Below are positions 23,918-34,500 of a DNA stretch of 64,000 nt, piece after piece (the first letter of the stretch is position 1; every line of letters starts with the position of its first letter). The notes below the pieces were generated by a model. The model was not told the origin of the DNA, did no database searches, and saw nothing but the letters and a program-made list of their open reading frames with translations. Made by a program: the position numbers and the translations under genes. The DNA is from Nephromyces sp. MM_2019 (taxonomy: Eukaryota; Apicomplexa; Aconoidasida; Nephromycida): assembly GCA_015657535.1 (NCBI GenBank), contig JADHZB010001263.1:1-64000 (forward strand). Reading direction: 5' to 3'.

Positions 23918-24154
23918 CTACATCTCATCATAAACTCGATTGCGGTAGCGTTCTCTTCTTGTAACAAAATCGAAAATTCCTTCAAATTTCACAATAGAAG
24001 CCTGAGAGAAGGAGGAGTTTCCTAGTGTGCGTAGGGGGTGTATGTACACTGAGAGGTAGCGTCTTCTAAGCACAGGTAGAAGCCTTAGAGAAGAAGGAGT
24101 TTCATAGTGTGTGCGAAGGCCTAATTTCTCAATTTTCCTCAAAATTTCCTCCAT
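23918..24154 (-). CDS. Small open frame of unknown function, possibly coding
   Basis: It starts with ATG at 24154 and encodes 78 residues beginning MEEILRKIEKLGLRTHYE and ending KFEGIFDFVTRRERYRNRV then YDEM. The ends look protein-like (charged, amphipathic), but the middle consists of two copies of a 37-bp direct repeat. One copy ends with an acceptor-like ctctcag. It may therefore be two exons separated by a repeat-derived intron rather than one frame. It lies about 0.9 kb upstream of PP4c on the same strand. I recognise no family. Confidence 0.22.
   Translation of the reverse strand: MEEILRKIEKLGLRTHYETPSSLRLLPVLRRRYLSVYIHPLRTLGNSSFSQASIVKFEGIFDFVTRRERYRNRVYDEM
23995..24115. repeat. Direct repeat, 37-39 bp, two copies 82 bp apart
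   Basis: Copy one (23995-24031) and copy two (24077-24115) share tagaagcctgagagaaggag / tagaagccttagagaagaag and continue with gagttt...tagtgtg, with a few mismatches. Confidence 0.85.
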
Positions 24155-26878
24155 TTCACTCCAAACTTTCCACTAAATTTAGCGATTTCATAGCATATAA
24201 CATCAATAATTTGTCATATTAGCCTTATATTTAGCTGAATAGCTTTTTATTCATCACAAAACGATTGACTAACCGTCACAAAATAGGAATTGAGCGGCAG
24301 CACCAACTTTAAATAGCATCTTCAACCCATACCATCCCTAAGAAAAACAGAACCGCAAGAGAGAATCAGCAACTAGAAAGTAAATAAAGTAAAGAAAATA
24401 AATGAACATCAATGAAAATTTCCTCATTAAAGAAAATCTAGCAAGCAATCATTATCATCAGTATAGAATAGTGCTACACTAGGCTGCCACCTGTGCACAC
24501 ACACGAAGAAGATGATGATATGAAATCCACATGTAATGAGGTGCCAAGAATACGCTGAAAAAAGCATGAAGAAGATGTGAAGTAATGAGTCAAGAAAAGG
24601 AAGCTGCACAGACGAGGGGGGTACTCGATTACTAGAACAACGTGAAGACCAAAAAAGCACGCAAGGCAGGCTAATATTGAATTACAGGATAGCAAACAAA
24701 CAAAGCGGCTTCAGTGAAGCTTTGATCCCAACAGGTGTTTTCACTGTGTGCATAGGGTACAACGCACATACAAGGCAGTTTCTAAAATGTAGCGAAGAAA
24801 ATACTTAATCTCCCCAATATAATAGATATAATTGACTACATAAAAATAAATTCATATCTACTAGGAAAGATGAATTTTCTAGAACTGATAGCACATAGTA
24901 TTACTAGTATTAATACAGTTGGCTATAGACAATCAAAACTTCTATACCCGATCTGCGCGTTTTACAAGATGAAAAGCTGATTGTGCCTCACAAAAAAAGG
25001 TTAAATCCACCAAAAATACGGTAAAAACTTTTTAGAAACTAGCAAGGCAAAAGAAAATATCTCAGTGTGTAAATGAGTGTTGATGAAGTTCAAAACCTGG
25101 TGCCAATACGTCTGAAGCATTCGGTACCAAAAAATCATTCATCTTCATCTTCATTTTCATCTTCTTCCTCATCTTCTTCTTCATCTTCATCATCATCACA
25201 AACGATTGTAACCCATGAAAATCTATTCTCAAGCACAGGATTAACTCAATATTCCAGTTTCACCGCTTTGATTTCAGACTGGACTTAACTAGGAGATTCA
25301 AACGCAAAAAAAAGGTAAAAGTTCTCAGTAATTATTTTTAAAAAACCCCAAACTGTCTAGACCTCCCTCAAAATACTGGAAACAAAAAGGATAAAAGCTA
25401 TCAGTAATGAAGGATGTGTTATTCAAAATTAGTAGCATAACTGAACAAAAAACTGTGCAATCCCTTCCTCTCCAATTTAGAATTCCTCAGATGAAGAAAA
25501 AGCATCTAGAAAAAGTCTAAAAAGATAGTTTTCCGTTTCTTCCTATTTATAAAATTACAAAAACATCCAAATTCACCGCTTCCTCTCATATTTAATACAT
25601 GATAACGGGCAAAAATCAACGATTTTTTGCTATCAAATCCAATTTATTCTAGTAACTACCGATCTACCTGCCATTTTTGCAAATTCTTTTTTCCCTCAGT
25701 GCAAAAGCAAATGCAAATACTTTTCTCGGAACAACTCTAGTTAAGCTGTATTCCGCTTCTCATACTTAGCATGAAGTAGTGATTACTTTCCTATTTTATA
25801 GGATTCTATAGCCAAAACTAGCTATCAACCGCTCTCTATGGGCTAAACAAGAGAAATCAACAAAGTAAATGATAAAATCGCAACTTCAACGCAGAAGCCT
25901 GCTCTAGACGTGTTATCCTAAATCTTCACTGCTGAACCAAACAGCACATCTAAAGTTTAAAACTGCATTCTTTTTCTTATATTAACACACACATAATTTT
26001 TTCGGCATAAACACAATATCGTCAATCTACATTCAAACATATTTTGAAGGCAAAAAATAATAATTTTCTACATCTCTGTAGAACAGGGAGTCAAAGCAAA
26101 AGTGCTGCTTGACAAAATAAAAGATGTTTTAAACGCTATCAAAGGTGGGATGCGTTTAAAACATCGCAGTCTTAAAAAATTGATGAAAAGTGCCAGAAAA
26201 CCACTCGCTTTCTGCCAAAAATCCACATGGCAGAGATGACAACACACATCAAATGCTAAACAACTGATCATCAAAAAAAACTCTGCTTTTTTGCCATAAT
26301 TTTCCACAAGTGAACCATGTGGAACTCAACCAAAGCCACAAAGTCTACTACATGTGGATAACGCGGGAAAAAAGTGGATTTCAAACTGGGAAAGCAATGG
26401 GAGCACAGCAAAAAAGTTACTGCAAAAAACTTTGATATAAAAAACAACCTTAAAACTGTACAATGGAAAAGGTGCGCAAGCACACAGTAAAGAGGAAGTA
26501 ACAAGCAAAAAGCTCTATTTTCTCAGGAAAATTGTACAAAAAAACTCAGCGCGCAGCTGCTTATCCTATAAACTTCAGATCCGTGTGAAGCTGGACCCTA
26601 AACATAGGAAAGCACTCTACAAAGGTCTTCACTGAAAGCAACAATTCAACTACAACCCCAAGGCTTACAAAACAGAAGCATCGAAACTACAGAAAAACAT
26701 CAAAACAAAAGTAAATAGAGGTTACTTACGTAATATGATAGTAAACCTATGCAGACACACACATCCTAAATTGCAAATAAGGCTGATACAATCCGATAAA
26801 AGGAGCTAAGGATCGGTCTTTAGCATTCTCAAATGATGGCAGAGAGAAGAGATAGAGACAGAGAATCTGAGTATTTTT
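24155..26878. other. AT-rich stretch with simple repeats, no recognisable gene
   Basis: The only distinctive element is a trinucleotide-rich run at about 25137-25200 (tcatcttcatct type). It sits in a short + frame starting ATG at 25073 (poly-Ser) and in an opposing minus frame (poly-Asp/Glu ending in TGA). Either could be a low-complexity tail, and I cannot choose. Minus-strand frames at 26068-26508 lack motifs. Confidence 0.4.
25137..25200. repeat. TCA/TCT trinucleotide-type microsatellite
   Basis: Imperfect tcatct / tcttca run of about 64 bp. It reads poly-Ser on + and poly-Asp/Glu on -. Confidence 0.85.
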
Positions 26879-27073
26879 ATGAATAAGCAGGATGACATGC
26901 ATGTATCCACTTTCGCTATAATTTCAAAAGATGAAAGGGATGGGGAAATCCCTCAAAATTGCTTACCGGGTAATACTCCCGAGGATTACTGGCGCCAGCG
27001 CCCAGCGAACTACAGCTGGAATGGTATGAAGGGCTGGAAACTTGCTTTGCTTCCCTCAAAAAAGGCAGAATGA
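26879..27073 (+). CDS. Possible small gene or terminal exon, unknown function
   Basis: An ATG-initiated frame of 64 codons ends LPSKKAE then TGA. The segment from 26899 (after an AG) has balanced, protein-like composition: EDYWRQRPANYSWNGMKGWK. It could be a single-exon microprotein, or the last exon of a gene whose earlier exons are upstream. No family recognised. It lies 400 bp upstream of the spliced exons at 27480-27904 but is terminated by its own stop, so I keep them apart. Confidence 0.25.
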   Translation: MNKQDDMHVSTFAIISKDERDGEIPQNCLPGNTPEDYWRQRPANYSWNGMKGWKLALLPSKKAE

Positions 27074-27148
27074 AGGAATTTTTTTGTTTCTCCAAAAAGT
27101 AAGCAATACTAGCAACTGCTTTTTTAGACGATTAAAATGGGCTTTTAA

Positions 27149-27297
27149 CGGTTTTTGCTAGTTAATGATTATAGCGGAGTGCGTGGCCTTTTTAAGTCAA
27201 TCACTATAGTGGAGTGTATATCTCAAGGTTTTTGCTAGTTAATCACTATAGTGGGGTTCGCTTTGGTTTCTATTACTTAATCATTATCTTAGAGTGT
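27149..27297. repeat. Tandem repeat, four units of about 38 bp
   Basis: Units share ggtttttgctagttaat followed by cactatagtggagt, starting near 27150, 27189, 27228 and 27265 with increasing divergence. Confidence 0.8.
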
Positions 27298-27479
27298 TTT
27301 TTTAAAGCTTTTTATTAATCAATTGTGGAAATGAAAAATAAACGTGTATTTTTCGGTAAAGCGATGCTTTAAGGCCGAAAACAGTGCTTTTATCGCGACT
27401 GTTCGAATTTTCTTCACTTTCTGTAGGGGGTAATGCTGATAGAACTGTTTGATTCCTGTTTGTGCATTTTCTTTTCCAG

Positions 27480-27904
27480 TTGACGCACATATATTTTGGA
27501 GAAAAAGATTAAAGCCAAGCGAAATGATGATTTTACGGCTGGGCCGTATCGGAATCTTCAAATTTTGGCGAGGGATTGCGCAATCACAATCTTTATCCTC
27601 GTTCTCAATTACGTGCCTCTTCTCGGAAACGCTCGATATATTAAATCATGCTTATGCTGCCGGAATTTTTTTCCGAGAAGAGTATTCCCTAGTCGGGTAA
27701 TTTCTATGTCCCTAGCTGGTTTTTTAGCTCGGATTCTATTTCAGGTGTCTTTTAAATTTAGCTAGTTATTGCAATATACTAGATTTTTTTCACATTTTCA
27801 GCAGCAACCTGAAGCTTCACCCGGAAAAAAGGCAGAAAACTGACCAAACAGTGAAGAACCTTGATGCTGAGCCATTTTTTCCTTTAAAAAGAGCATGGAC
27901 TTAA
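27480..27904 (+). CDS. Last two exons of an unidentified gene
   Basis: Exon 27480-27696 follows a textbook acceptor (ttttccag) and ends at donor gg|gtaatt. Exon 27802-27904 follows acceptor ttttcag and ends in TAA. Phase is preserved (2 nt overhang joined to 1 nt). Joined, they encode about 106 residues, with DAHIFWRKRLKPSEMMILRL near the start and HPEKRQKTDQTVKN later. The protein ends EPFFPLKRAWT. The piece is basic, and a Tyr/Phe-rich segment AYAAGIFFREEYSLVG spans the junction. The upstream exon, which must end in G at phase 1, was not found. I recognise no family. Confidence 0.5.
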
Positions 27905-28764
27905 TTTTTAAGTTGCTGCTGGAACCAAATCCTGAATATAGAGTATGATTCCAGCGATTTAAATTGTGCTATCTGCAGTTTACTTATTAGCAGAGCTCCT
28001 GTTTTAAATCCTTTTTTTATGCTATTGGGCACCACTTAATATGTGCAGCGGACCTGTGGTTCGAAATACGATTAGATGATAACAATCGCAAAAATTCAAG
28101 TTGAAAAACCTCTTTTTATTTGAAAAGTGGAGCGGATATATACACTTCTTGTCCAGAATACTAAAAATTTTCTTGCCACGCCGCACATTTGTTAGAATGA
28201 CAACTTTTTTTTCCTCCTCAAGACATGAGCGTACCGCTTGCTGTCGTTCCTACACAAGGATTGGTGCTTTTTTGAGTTAAAAAGTTTCGAAATTCAATAT
28301 CTTTTAGATCGAAATAGAAGCATAGATTGAATTCACTTCGGGCATAAATAAGAAAACTTAGCCTGCCGTATTCCTATCAGTGAATAGACATTTATGCCCT
28401 TGGTACGTCAGCGTGCTATCAGACACTCAATACGATACTCACTAGCTTTTACACGGAATTACGCAGTTTTACCTTAGCTTGTACTTCTTGACAGGAAAGA
28501 TGATGATTACATAATTTAATCTGAAAATAACTAGATGGCTGCTTTGGTTGGACTTCTCTCGTGAAAATATCAAGGTTATAGTCTTTTCAGTGTTACGGGC
28601 TTTTCAAGCCCTCATTGTAAAGCTCAAGATTTAAAACGCCACGAGCACCATGAAGACGGCAGTAAATTTTTTATGTATTGTCTTCATTTCAGTATCTGAC
28701 ATAACAGTCACTCAAGATAGCGCCTCATGAAGAAGGTACAAAAAGTGAGTCGAAATACTTCGCT

Positions 28765-29110
28765 CTAATTTAACGAGTGACGTGATTCGACGCTAGGCTT
28801 GGTCTTCGGAGGGGTACTGCGATGTCGGTTGCCTGATGAAAGCACTTGCGGAAATTCGCCATAGCACAGCTGAATCAGGAAACAAGAAGGCGCAAAGTGT
28901 CAATGAATGACTGCTGTATTCGCACGGCAGGAAACGCAACATTTTTTTGAGTTGCCGATATCGTAGTTTATTCTTTTATATCCAACCTGAAAAAGAGGAC
29001 TTGAAGGTTCTTTCAGTTTCAAAATAGGGTGTTTATTGAATAGCGCTGAAGAGGGTGAAATAGTGAATTGTGCACCCTTAACAGGTTGCGCGGTCACGTT
29101 TATGCTCTTG
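28765..29110 (-). CDS. Candidate small spliced gene, divergent from FabZ
   Basis: Two exon-like pieces on the minus strand join in phase. The piece from about 29110 to 28987 encodes TAQPVKGAQFTISPSSALF and ends FQ|gttgga. Piece 28869-28765 follows acceptor ctgattcag, encodes LCYGEFPQVLSSGNRHRS and ends SRHSLN-TAG. The intron is 117 nt. The first exon is unresolved: an ATG at 29187 could be spliced in by a 57-nt intron, but it would then lie only 25 bp from the FabZ start codon on the other strand. No family recognised. Confidence 0.33.
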
Positions 29111-29212
29111 GAGGGTGTGTATCAATGCAATTTTTTGCGGTAAATGTAGATAATATGCTACATTTTATTTGAAAAAATCGGAGCCATATTGAAGAAACCG
29201 TTACTGTACACA

Positions 29213-30710
29213 ATGGCAGTGAAAATTCAACGAAAAGCTTTAAGCATACACCTGCTCATGCTGCACGGTGTTTTACTGTTCACCTTTGGCCAGCTATGCT
29301 ACATTAATTTATATGCAAATGGCAAATTGTCCGCTCGAAGTTTGTCTCCCTCTCGCTTAGGGGGGTTTATTCGATTGCTATCTTCCACTCACTTGAAGGA
29401 TCCTGGGTTGCGCTATCTTTCGTCGAGTCGTGAAAACATGAGCAAGCATCTTTCTGCAAGAAATTCACATCAAGGCCAGGCCATTAAGCCTTTCTTAAGA
29501 TCTGCCAATTCTGTGAGGATACTTCCCAATGAGTTATTGGACCCAAAAACAATAGTGAAAGCCTCACTTTCTGTTGCAAATGATAATGGGACTGTTCCTG
29601 CGACAATTCCTACACTGGAGGAGGGCGTAGAGCCTCTGAAAGGGGCACAGTACATTTCATCTTTGACTGCTTCCTCTCCCAAACCATTTTATTCTCACGA
29701 TGATATTAAAGAAATACTGCCTCATCGCTTTCCATTCCTGCTGGTAGACTCTGTGCTGGAGTTTGAACCGGGTAAGAGGGCTGTCGGCATTAAGCAGATC
29801 AGCGGTAATGAGGACCAGTTTAATGGTCACTTTCCTCACAAGGCCATATTCCCAGGGGTGCTACAAATTGAAGCCATGGCACAACTCGGTGGAATAGTAT
29901 GTCTATTGCCGCCGATAAATAATGGAGAGAAAGCTGATTTTTTGTTCGCTGGGGTTAATGGTGTAAAATGGAAGAAACCGGTTTTGCCAGGTTTGTTCAG
30001 AAGTTGCAAGAATGCGCTACTATGATGCTATTGAAATTTCGTTTTTTATATATAAGCGTAGATTTTTATTCGCAGGAGCTTGAGATATGTTTACATTCCT
30101 TTAGAAAAGCATTCAAGCCGGCTGAGAAAATTGCAGCTCAAGGCTTAAGTATGCCTGACTGAAAGCTTCGCCTGGTTTCCCTTTTTTTTCTCCCGTACAG
30201 ATAAAAGCATAGTTATCATGAGATGACTGCTCAGGAGTTATGAAATTATAAAAAGATACTTGTAAACTTACTATATCCGCGTTTAAGTTTCTAGTTAGCA
30301 TTTTCCAAGATACTTTTTTAAAAGTTAATTAAATCCGGGCTTAAAGCTGCTGGTATAAATTTTTTGTTTTTGACAAATATATTCTCACCGCCCCGTTTAG
30401 GTGAGCTGAAATTTTGATTTTTTTGCAGGTTTTCATGCCGTTGCACTTTCTTTTGTTCGCATGCTAGCAGTGGATGTGGTGGGGAAGCATAAACCTAGGG
30501 GGGTTTCTATTAAATGGAGTCAATTTATTTAATCATGTATGAATTTCATGGTTTTATTGTTCAGGTGATACTTTGGTCATGGAAGTAGAACTAACGTTTT
30601 GGCGTCCCACTTTTGGCATAGCGAAAATGAAAGGGAAGGGTTTTGTAAATGGTGAACCCGCGATTGAAATTCAAGAATTAACATTCGCGGTAGTCAAGAA
30701 TAAAGCTTGA
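29213..30710 (+). CDS. FabZ: FabZ: beta-hydroxyacyl-ACP dehydratase, apicoplast-targeted, two exons
   Basis: Exon 1 is 29213-29990 and exon 2 is 30565-30710; the donor and acceptor split a Gly codon in LPG|DTLVMEV. The product is 307 residues. Residues 1 to about 35 form a hydrophobic signal sequence (LLMLHGVLLFTFGQL) followed by about 110 Ser-, Lys- and Arg-rich residues, the bipartite leader used for apicoplast import. The mature part is a hot-dog fold FabZ: ILPHRFPFLLVDSV (His171), then GHFPHKAIFPGVLQIEAMAQ. Within that second block His206 and Glu220 are the expected catalytic pair, 14 residues apart as in bacterial FabZ. The enzyme removes water from 3-hydroxyacyl-ACP in type II fatty-acid synthesis. 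ATG 29213 is the first ATG in frame (an upstream TTG is not a likely start). It supplies the substrate of the FabI encoded 16 kb downstream on the same strand. Confidence 0.95.
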
Positions 30711-31271
30711 ATTTTGCTATTGCTTTGAGCAAAGCTAATATTCTTTTTGTTTCACTGCTATTGTTTACCTTCACTTTAAGAAACTACGGGTTGTCTTTAC
30801 AGGGTTATAGACTACTTTGTAGCCCATACATCACGAGCTTGGAACCAATATTTATGACTGAATCATCGTAGCAAATCGTAATCAGATCATGAACCACACT
30901 TTGAATCCACTTTTCCTGCCAATTTTTATCCTAACTAGCGGAAGCCTTCAATTTGTATGAAAATCTTTTTTTTGGGGTGATTGGGTCAATCCAACTAGAA
31001 AATTCTTTGACCGCTGAATTTCCCATTCGAAAAAAATTTGCTATCCTTGCTAGATGTTTATATTTGATGTTATTCCAGGATCTATGAGGATAGGAAAATT
31101 TTTGCCAAGACATTTTTAGAATGAGAATAGTTCTGGTAGCATTTTAAAGGCGTTTACTGTGAGCGATGCAGCCAAAAATATAGTAAAGATTTTTCAAATT
31201 TCAATCGTGAATAAGTTATGTTTTATACTTCTCAGAATGATGAAAAAATATAATTATAACTTTTATTTTAC
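30711..31271. other. FabZ 3' flank, no gene seen
   Basis: AT-rich sequence with only short frames. It should contain the FabZ 3' UTR and the intergenic boundary to minus-strand exons beginning at 31272. Confidence 0.35.
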
Positions 31272-31541
31272 CTCCGTAAATTCGGCAAAGTGTTGTAGTA
31301 GCCTTCACAACTTCCCATACTGAGCTCGTCGCCGAGAATAAAGATGAAAAGACTGGGTAGGGAAACTTGCAGGTATACTGAAATTATTTTTAGAAAATTT
31401 ATGTTTTGGTTGTATGCATTTATTGCTTGCTTAAATAGGAACTCACTGGGAAATTTTTTAGAAAGCACTGATGTACCGGTCCAATGAAGACGCACGCGCA
31501 CATTAATGAAATCATTGAATTCAGCACATGCGTCGCGATAG
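31272..31541 (-). CDS. Two consecutive exons of an unidentified, probably membrane, protein
   Basis: Exon 31541-31477 lies between acceptor ttctgcag and donor ccg|gtacat. Exon 31377-31272 lies between acceptor atttcag and donor ggag|gtaaaa. They join in phase to encode a hydrophobic stretch SMISLMCACVFIGPYTCKF, then PYPVFSSLFSATSSVWEVV and ATTTLCRIYG. The piece continues in both directions. The phase match across the intron supports a real gene; the family is not recognised. Confidence 0.4.
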
Positions 31542-34500
31542 CTGCAGAATGATAAGTTCAATATATAACTTTGATAAAATTATGCGGTTGATCGTAGTTG
31601 CTCTATCATTCTAATTGCAGAAAGAGGCTTCATCTTTTTTTGCCTAGTTCGTGGTGATGCATTTGTTCTGGGTTGCTGCAGCAGAATGAAATTGCTATTG
31701 TGCTACATCGCGAAACTTTATTTTTTATCGTGCCTTTTGTGGTAATTGTTTAAAAAATGGTTCAAATGATATTTAAGCATATGCGTAACTTATACCTCTA
31801 CTTTGGGCCTTAATTTGTAAGAAGAAAGTTTGTCATGATATATCATGTAGGTTTTTGCAATTAGAGAACGCATGTGCAGCAGCTATGCTGAACACCAGGC
31901 GTGAAATGTGAAAACTGTGGGCATTGGGGTACTGCAGACTCATGTGATTTAAGCTATTTCTACGGGTACTCTATACCTCAATGGCTATACTATAATTTTA
32001 AAGATAAAAGTAAACAACTTCTTCAGCTGATTTACCGAATATGTCATAAGCGAAATCTGCCCCTTTGCGCGCAAGGTTGCATCGATTAATGAGAAGCTGC
32101 ATACAGGATATCTTTAGCATGTATATCTGGAGTATCATATCGTAATAATCAACGAGTTTTTACCTCTAATCTCTTGCATGATGCTTCATCTGCACACGGG
32201 GTATCTGAAGGCATTTTCACGTGAATTTGCAGAATTTCTGGCTCAAAATTATAGCGAATTTTGTCTATAAAACACCAGTTAGAATCTGCAAGGAGGATAT
32301 AAAATGTTGAAGTCTCTAAAATAGTTGCTACGCGTGATCAACGCTATGCAATACAGAGGGAATTTAGTATAAATTGATGTGTGCACCAACCTCGTTATTT
32401 TCCTGTTTTGCAATTTCTAAAAAGTGCGGCATCAACGGGTTAACCACTTCTCGTTCCATTTGGCGTAGCTGCAAGATGGATTTCGTTTGGTAAAATAGCA
32501 TAAAAGAGGCAATAAGGTAGAATATAAAGCGTAGGGCTGTAAATGTTTTTGCTGCATTTATGGCTTCTGCACACCTGAGTGAATTGTTGACGAATTAATT
32601 TTAGCACTAAGGCAACCAAGACTCTGTCGGAATCGCTCTGATCCTGCAAAACTTACATAATATTTCTTTGTCCTGGTACATTCAGTAGAGCACACTCTAA
32701 GATGGATAAATCTCTTTATATTCTATACACAAGTTTTTATCTCTGGATGCGTGCTCATGCAAATTGATCGCTACTTGATGAAGGCATGTTGTTCAATAAA
32801 TTTTGACTGATATTGCATGCTTTTTAATACAAGTATCCAAGACTTTGCAAAACATGGCAAAATAATTCTGTAGTCAGCTGCGGTCTATGATTTCCTTCTT
32901 TAAAGTAGCCTTTGTTCAGCTTGGCTAAAGTTATCATGCCTATAGCTACCAATTTCCATTCTAGGGCAATAGCAGCTTCAATAGCTGAGAACATTATTTC
33001 CCACCATATAAGTCAGGTCTTTGTACTCTTCAAGATAGGAATTCCCCATTTGCTTTAGAAAAATGTTCTGAACCATGCTAGTACACCGTGGTAAGTAAAC
33101 AACGTGACGTTATTGCATTCACTGAATAAACCTCCAGGAATTTTTGATCGTGCAACGGTAAGTTGTCCTCCCTGCAAATTTAAGATAGACGCTCCTAATG
33201 AGTTCATTTAGGAGTGTGTTGGGCCTTTGGGGCTGGAAATTCAAAAAAGAGGGGTATGAAGTGAGCGCTCTCAATGCTCATGGTGCACACAAGCATATAC
33301 TTAATTCCATTGGTGAAAAATGTGCTATCTAATTTTCTGATTGCAATTTATAGCGTAGACTTGAATAGCCATGTACATCACTTACAGCCTTCCAGAATTG
33401 GAAACCATGTACCTAAAACGCCAAAATACAGTTTCGCTGGGTGTTATTCAAATTTTCAAGAGAGGAAGTTGTGTTCATCGTGCGGAGATTACATGGACAA
33501 GCGTTTGCTCACTACCTCTCCTCCTTAAGAAGCATTTCCACGCTTACCGAAAGTATTTTTGCTCGTCCTCTGCATCATGTGATATACATAGTTTGGACTA
33601 ATATGCTCCATAAAACCGATGCACAGAAAATAGCGCATGGTCCCTTTCTTGTTTCAAGGATGCTAATTGTTCAGCCTTTTATGACAGACGTACCTCCATA
33701 GTGCTCTGCCAGGAAGTTCTGGGTTTTCTCGATAACTAAATATGAAGCGCAATTAAAAAACTACAAGGAAAATAGATTCTTCTTAAGTACTGTACATCTG
33801 GTAACAATGGGGTTTTTAAAATTTTTTGAACATGAAACAATTTCATCGGCAGCTAAAACCCAAATCATCCATAGAAATAGTCGGCCTCTTTTCCCGAAAC
33901 CCTTCATGTCGATAAATTCGAATTGATTGCGTACTCGAGGCGGAGTATTTTCAAAAATGCAAAATTGCCGCTTGGACAAGAGTAATCTATATTTAAGATT
34001 TTGTGGAACTCACTCAGCTTGTGTACATACACTCGGCCCAAAAATTTTTTTACGTTTAACACTTGCCATAATAATTTCGTTGCTATAGGACTTGGAAACT
34101 TTCTCATCAAACGACGTAGAAATCAAATTGCAACATTCTAGTACACGAAAAAGGTTACATCATGGCAAAGTTCGAGGGGACTTGGAAGTTTCAGGAATGT
34201 TTAGGTACTTAGGCTGAGTTTATACTAAAAAATTTTGCTACTATGAATCATAGGCATTTGTAGGAGAATAGCAAACAGTATACGGAGATAATACTTCTCT
34301 ATTCCTGGTTACCCAAGGTTATTTTTCGAAACAATTTTGCTTGAAAATGATATTATCACTGGCCCTTTGGTAATTCAGGTCGCAGCGCGAGAAAGCTAGT
34401 GCCTTTCATTTTTATTATTTTCTATTATTAAGAATGATGCGAGCTACTCTTGCTGACAACAGGGCTCAAATTCACTGGGACATTAGTCAGAAATGTATCT

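Noticed and set aside
25073..25288. 71-codon + frame with poly-Ser, and the opposing poly-Asp/Glu frame
   Set aside because: Both derive largely from the trinucleotide repeat. The flanks are too short to decide, so only the repeat is annotated.
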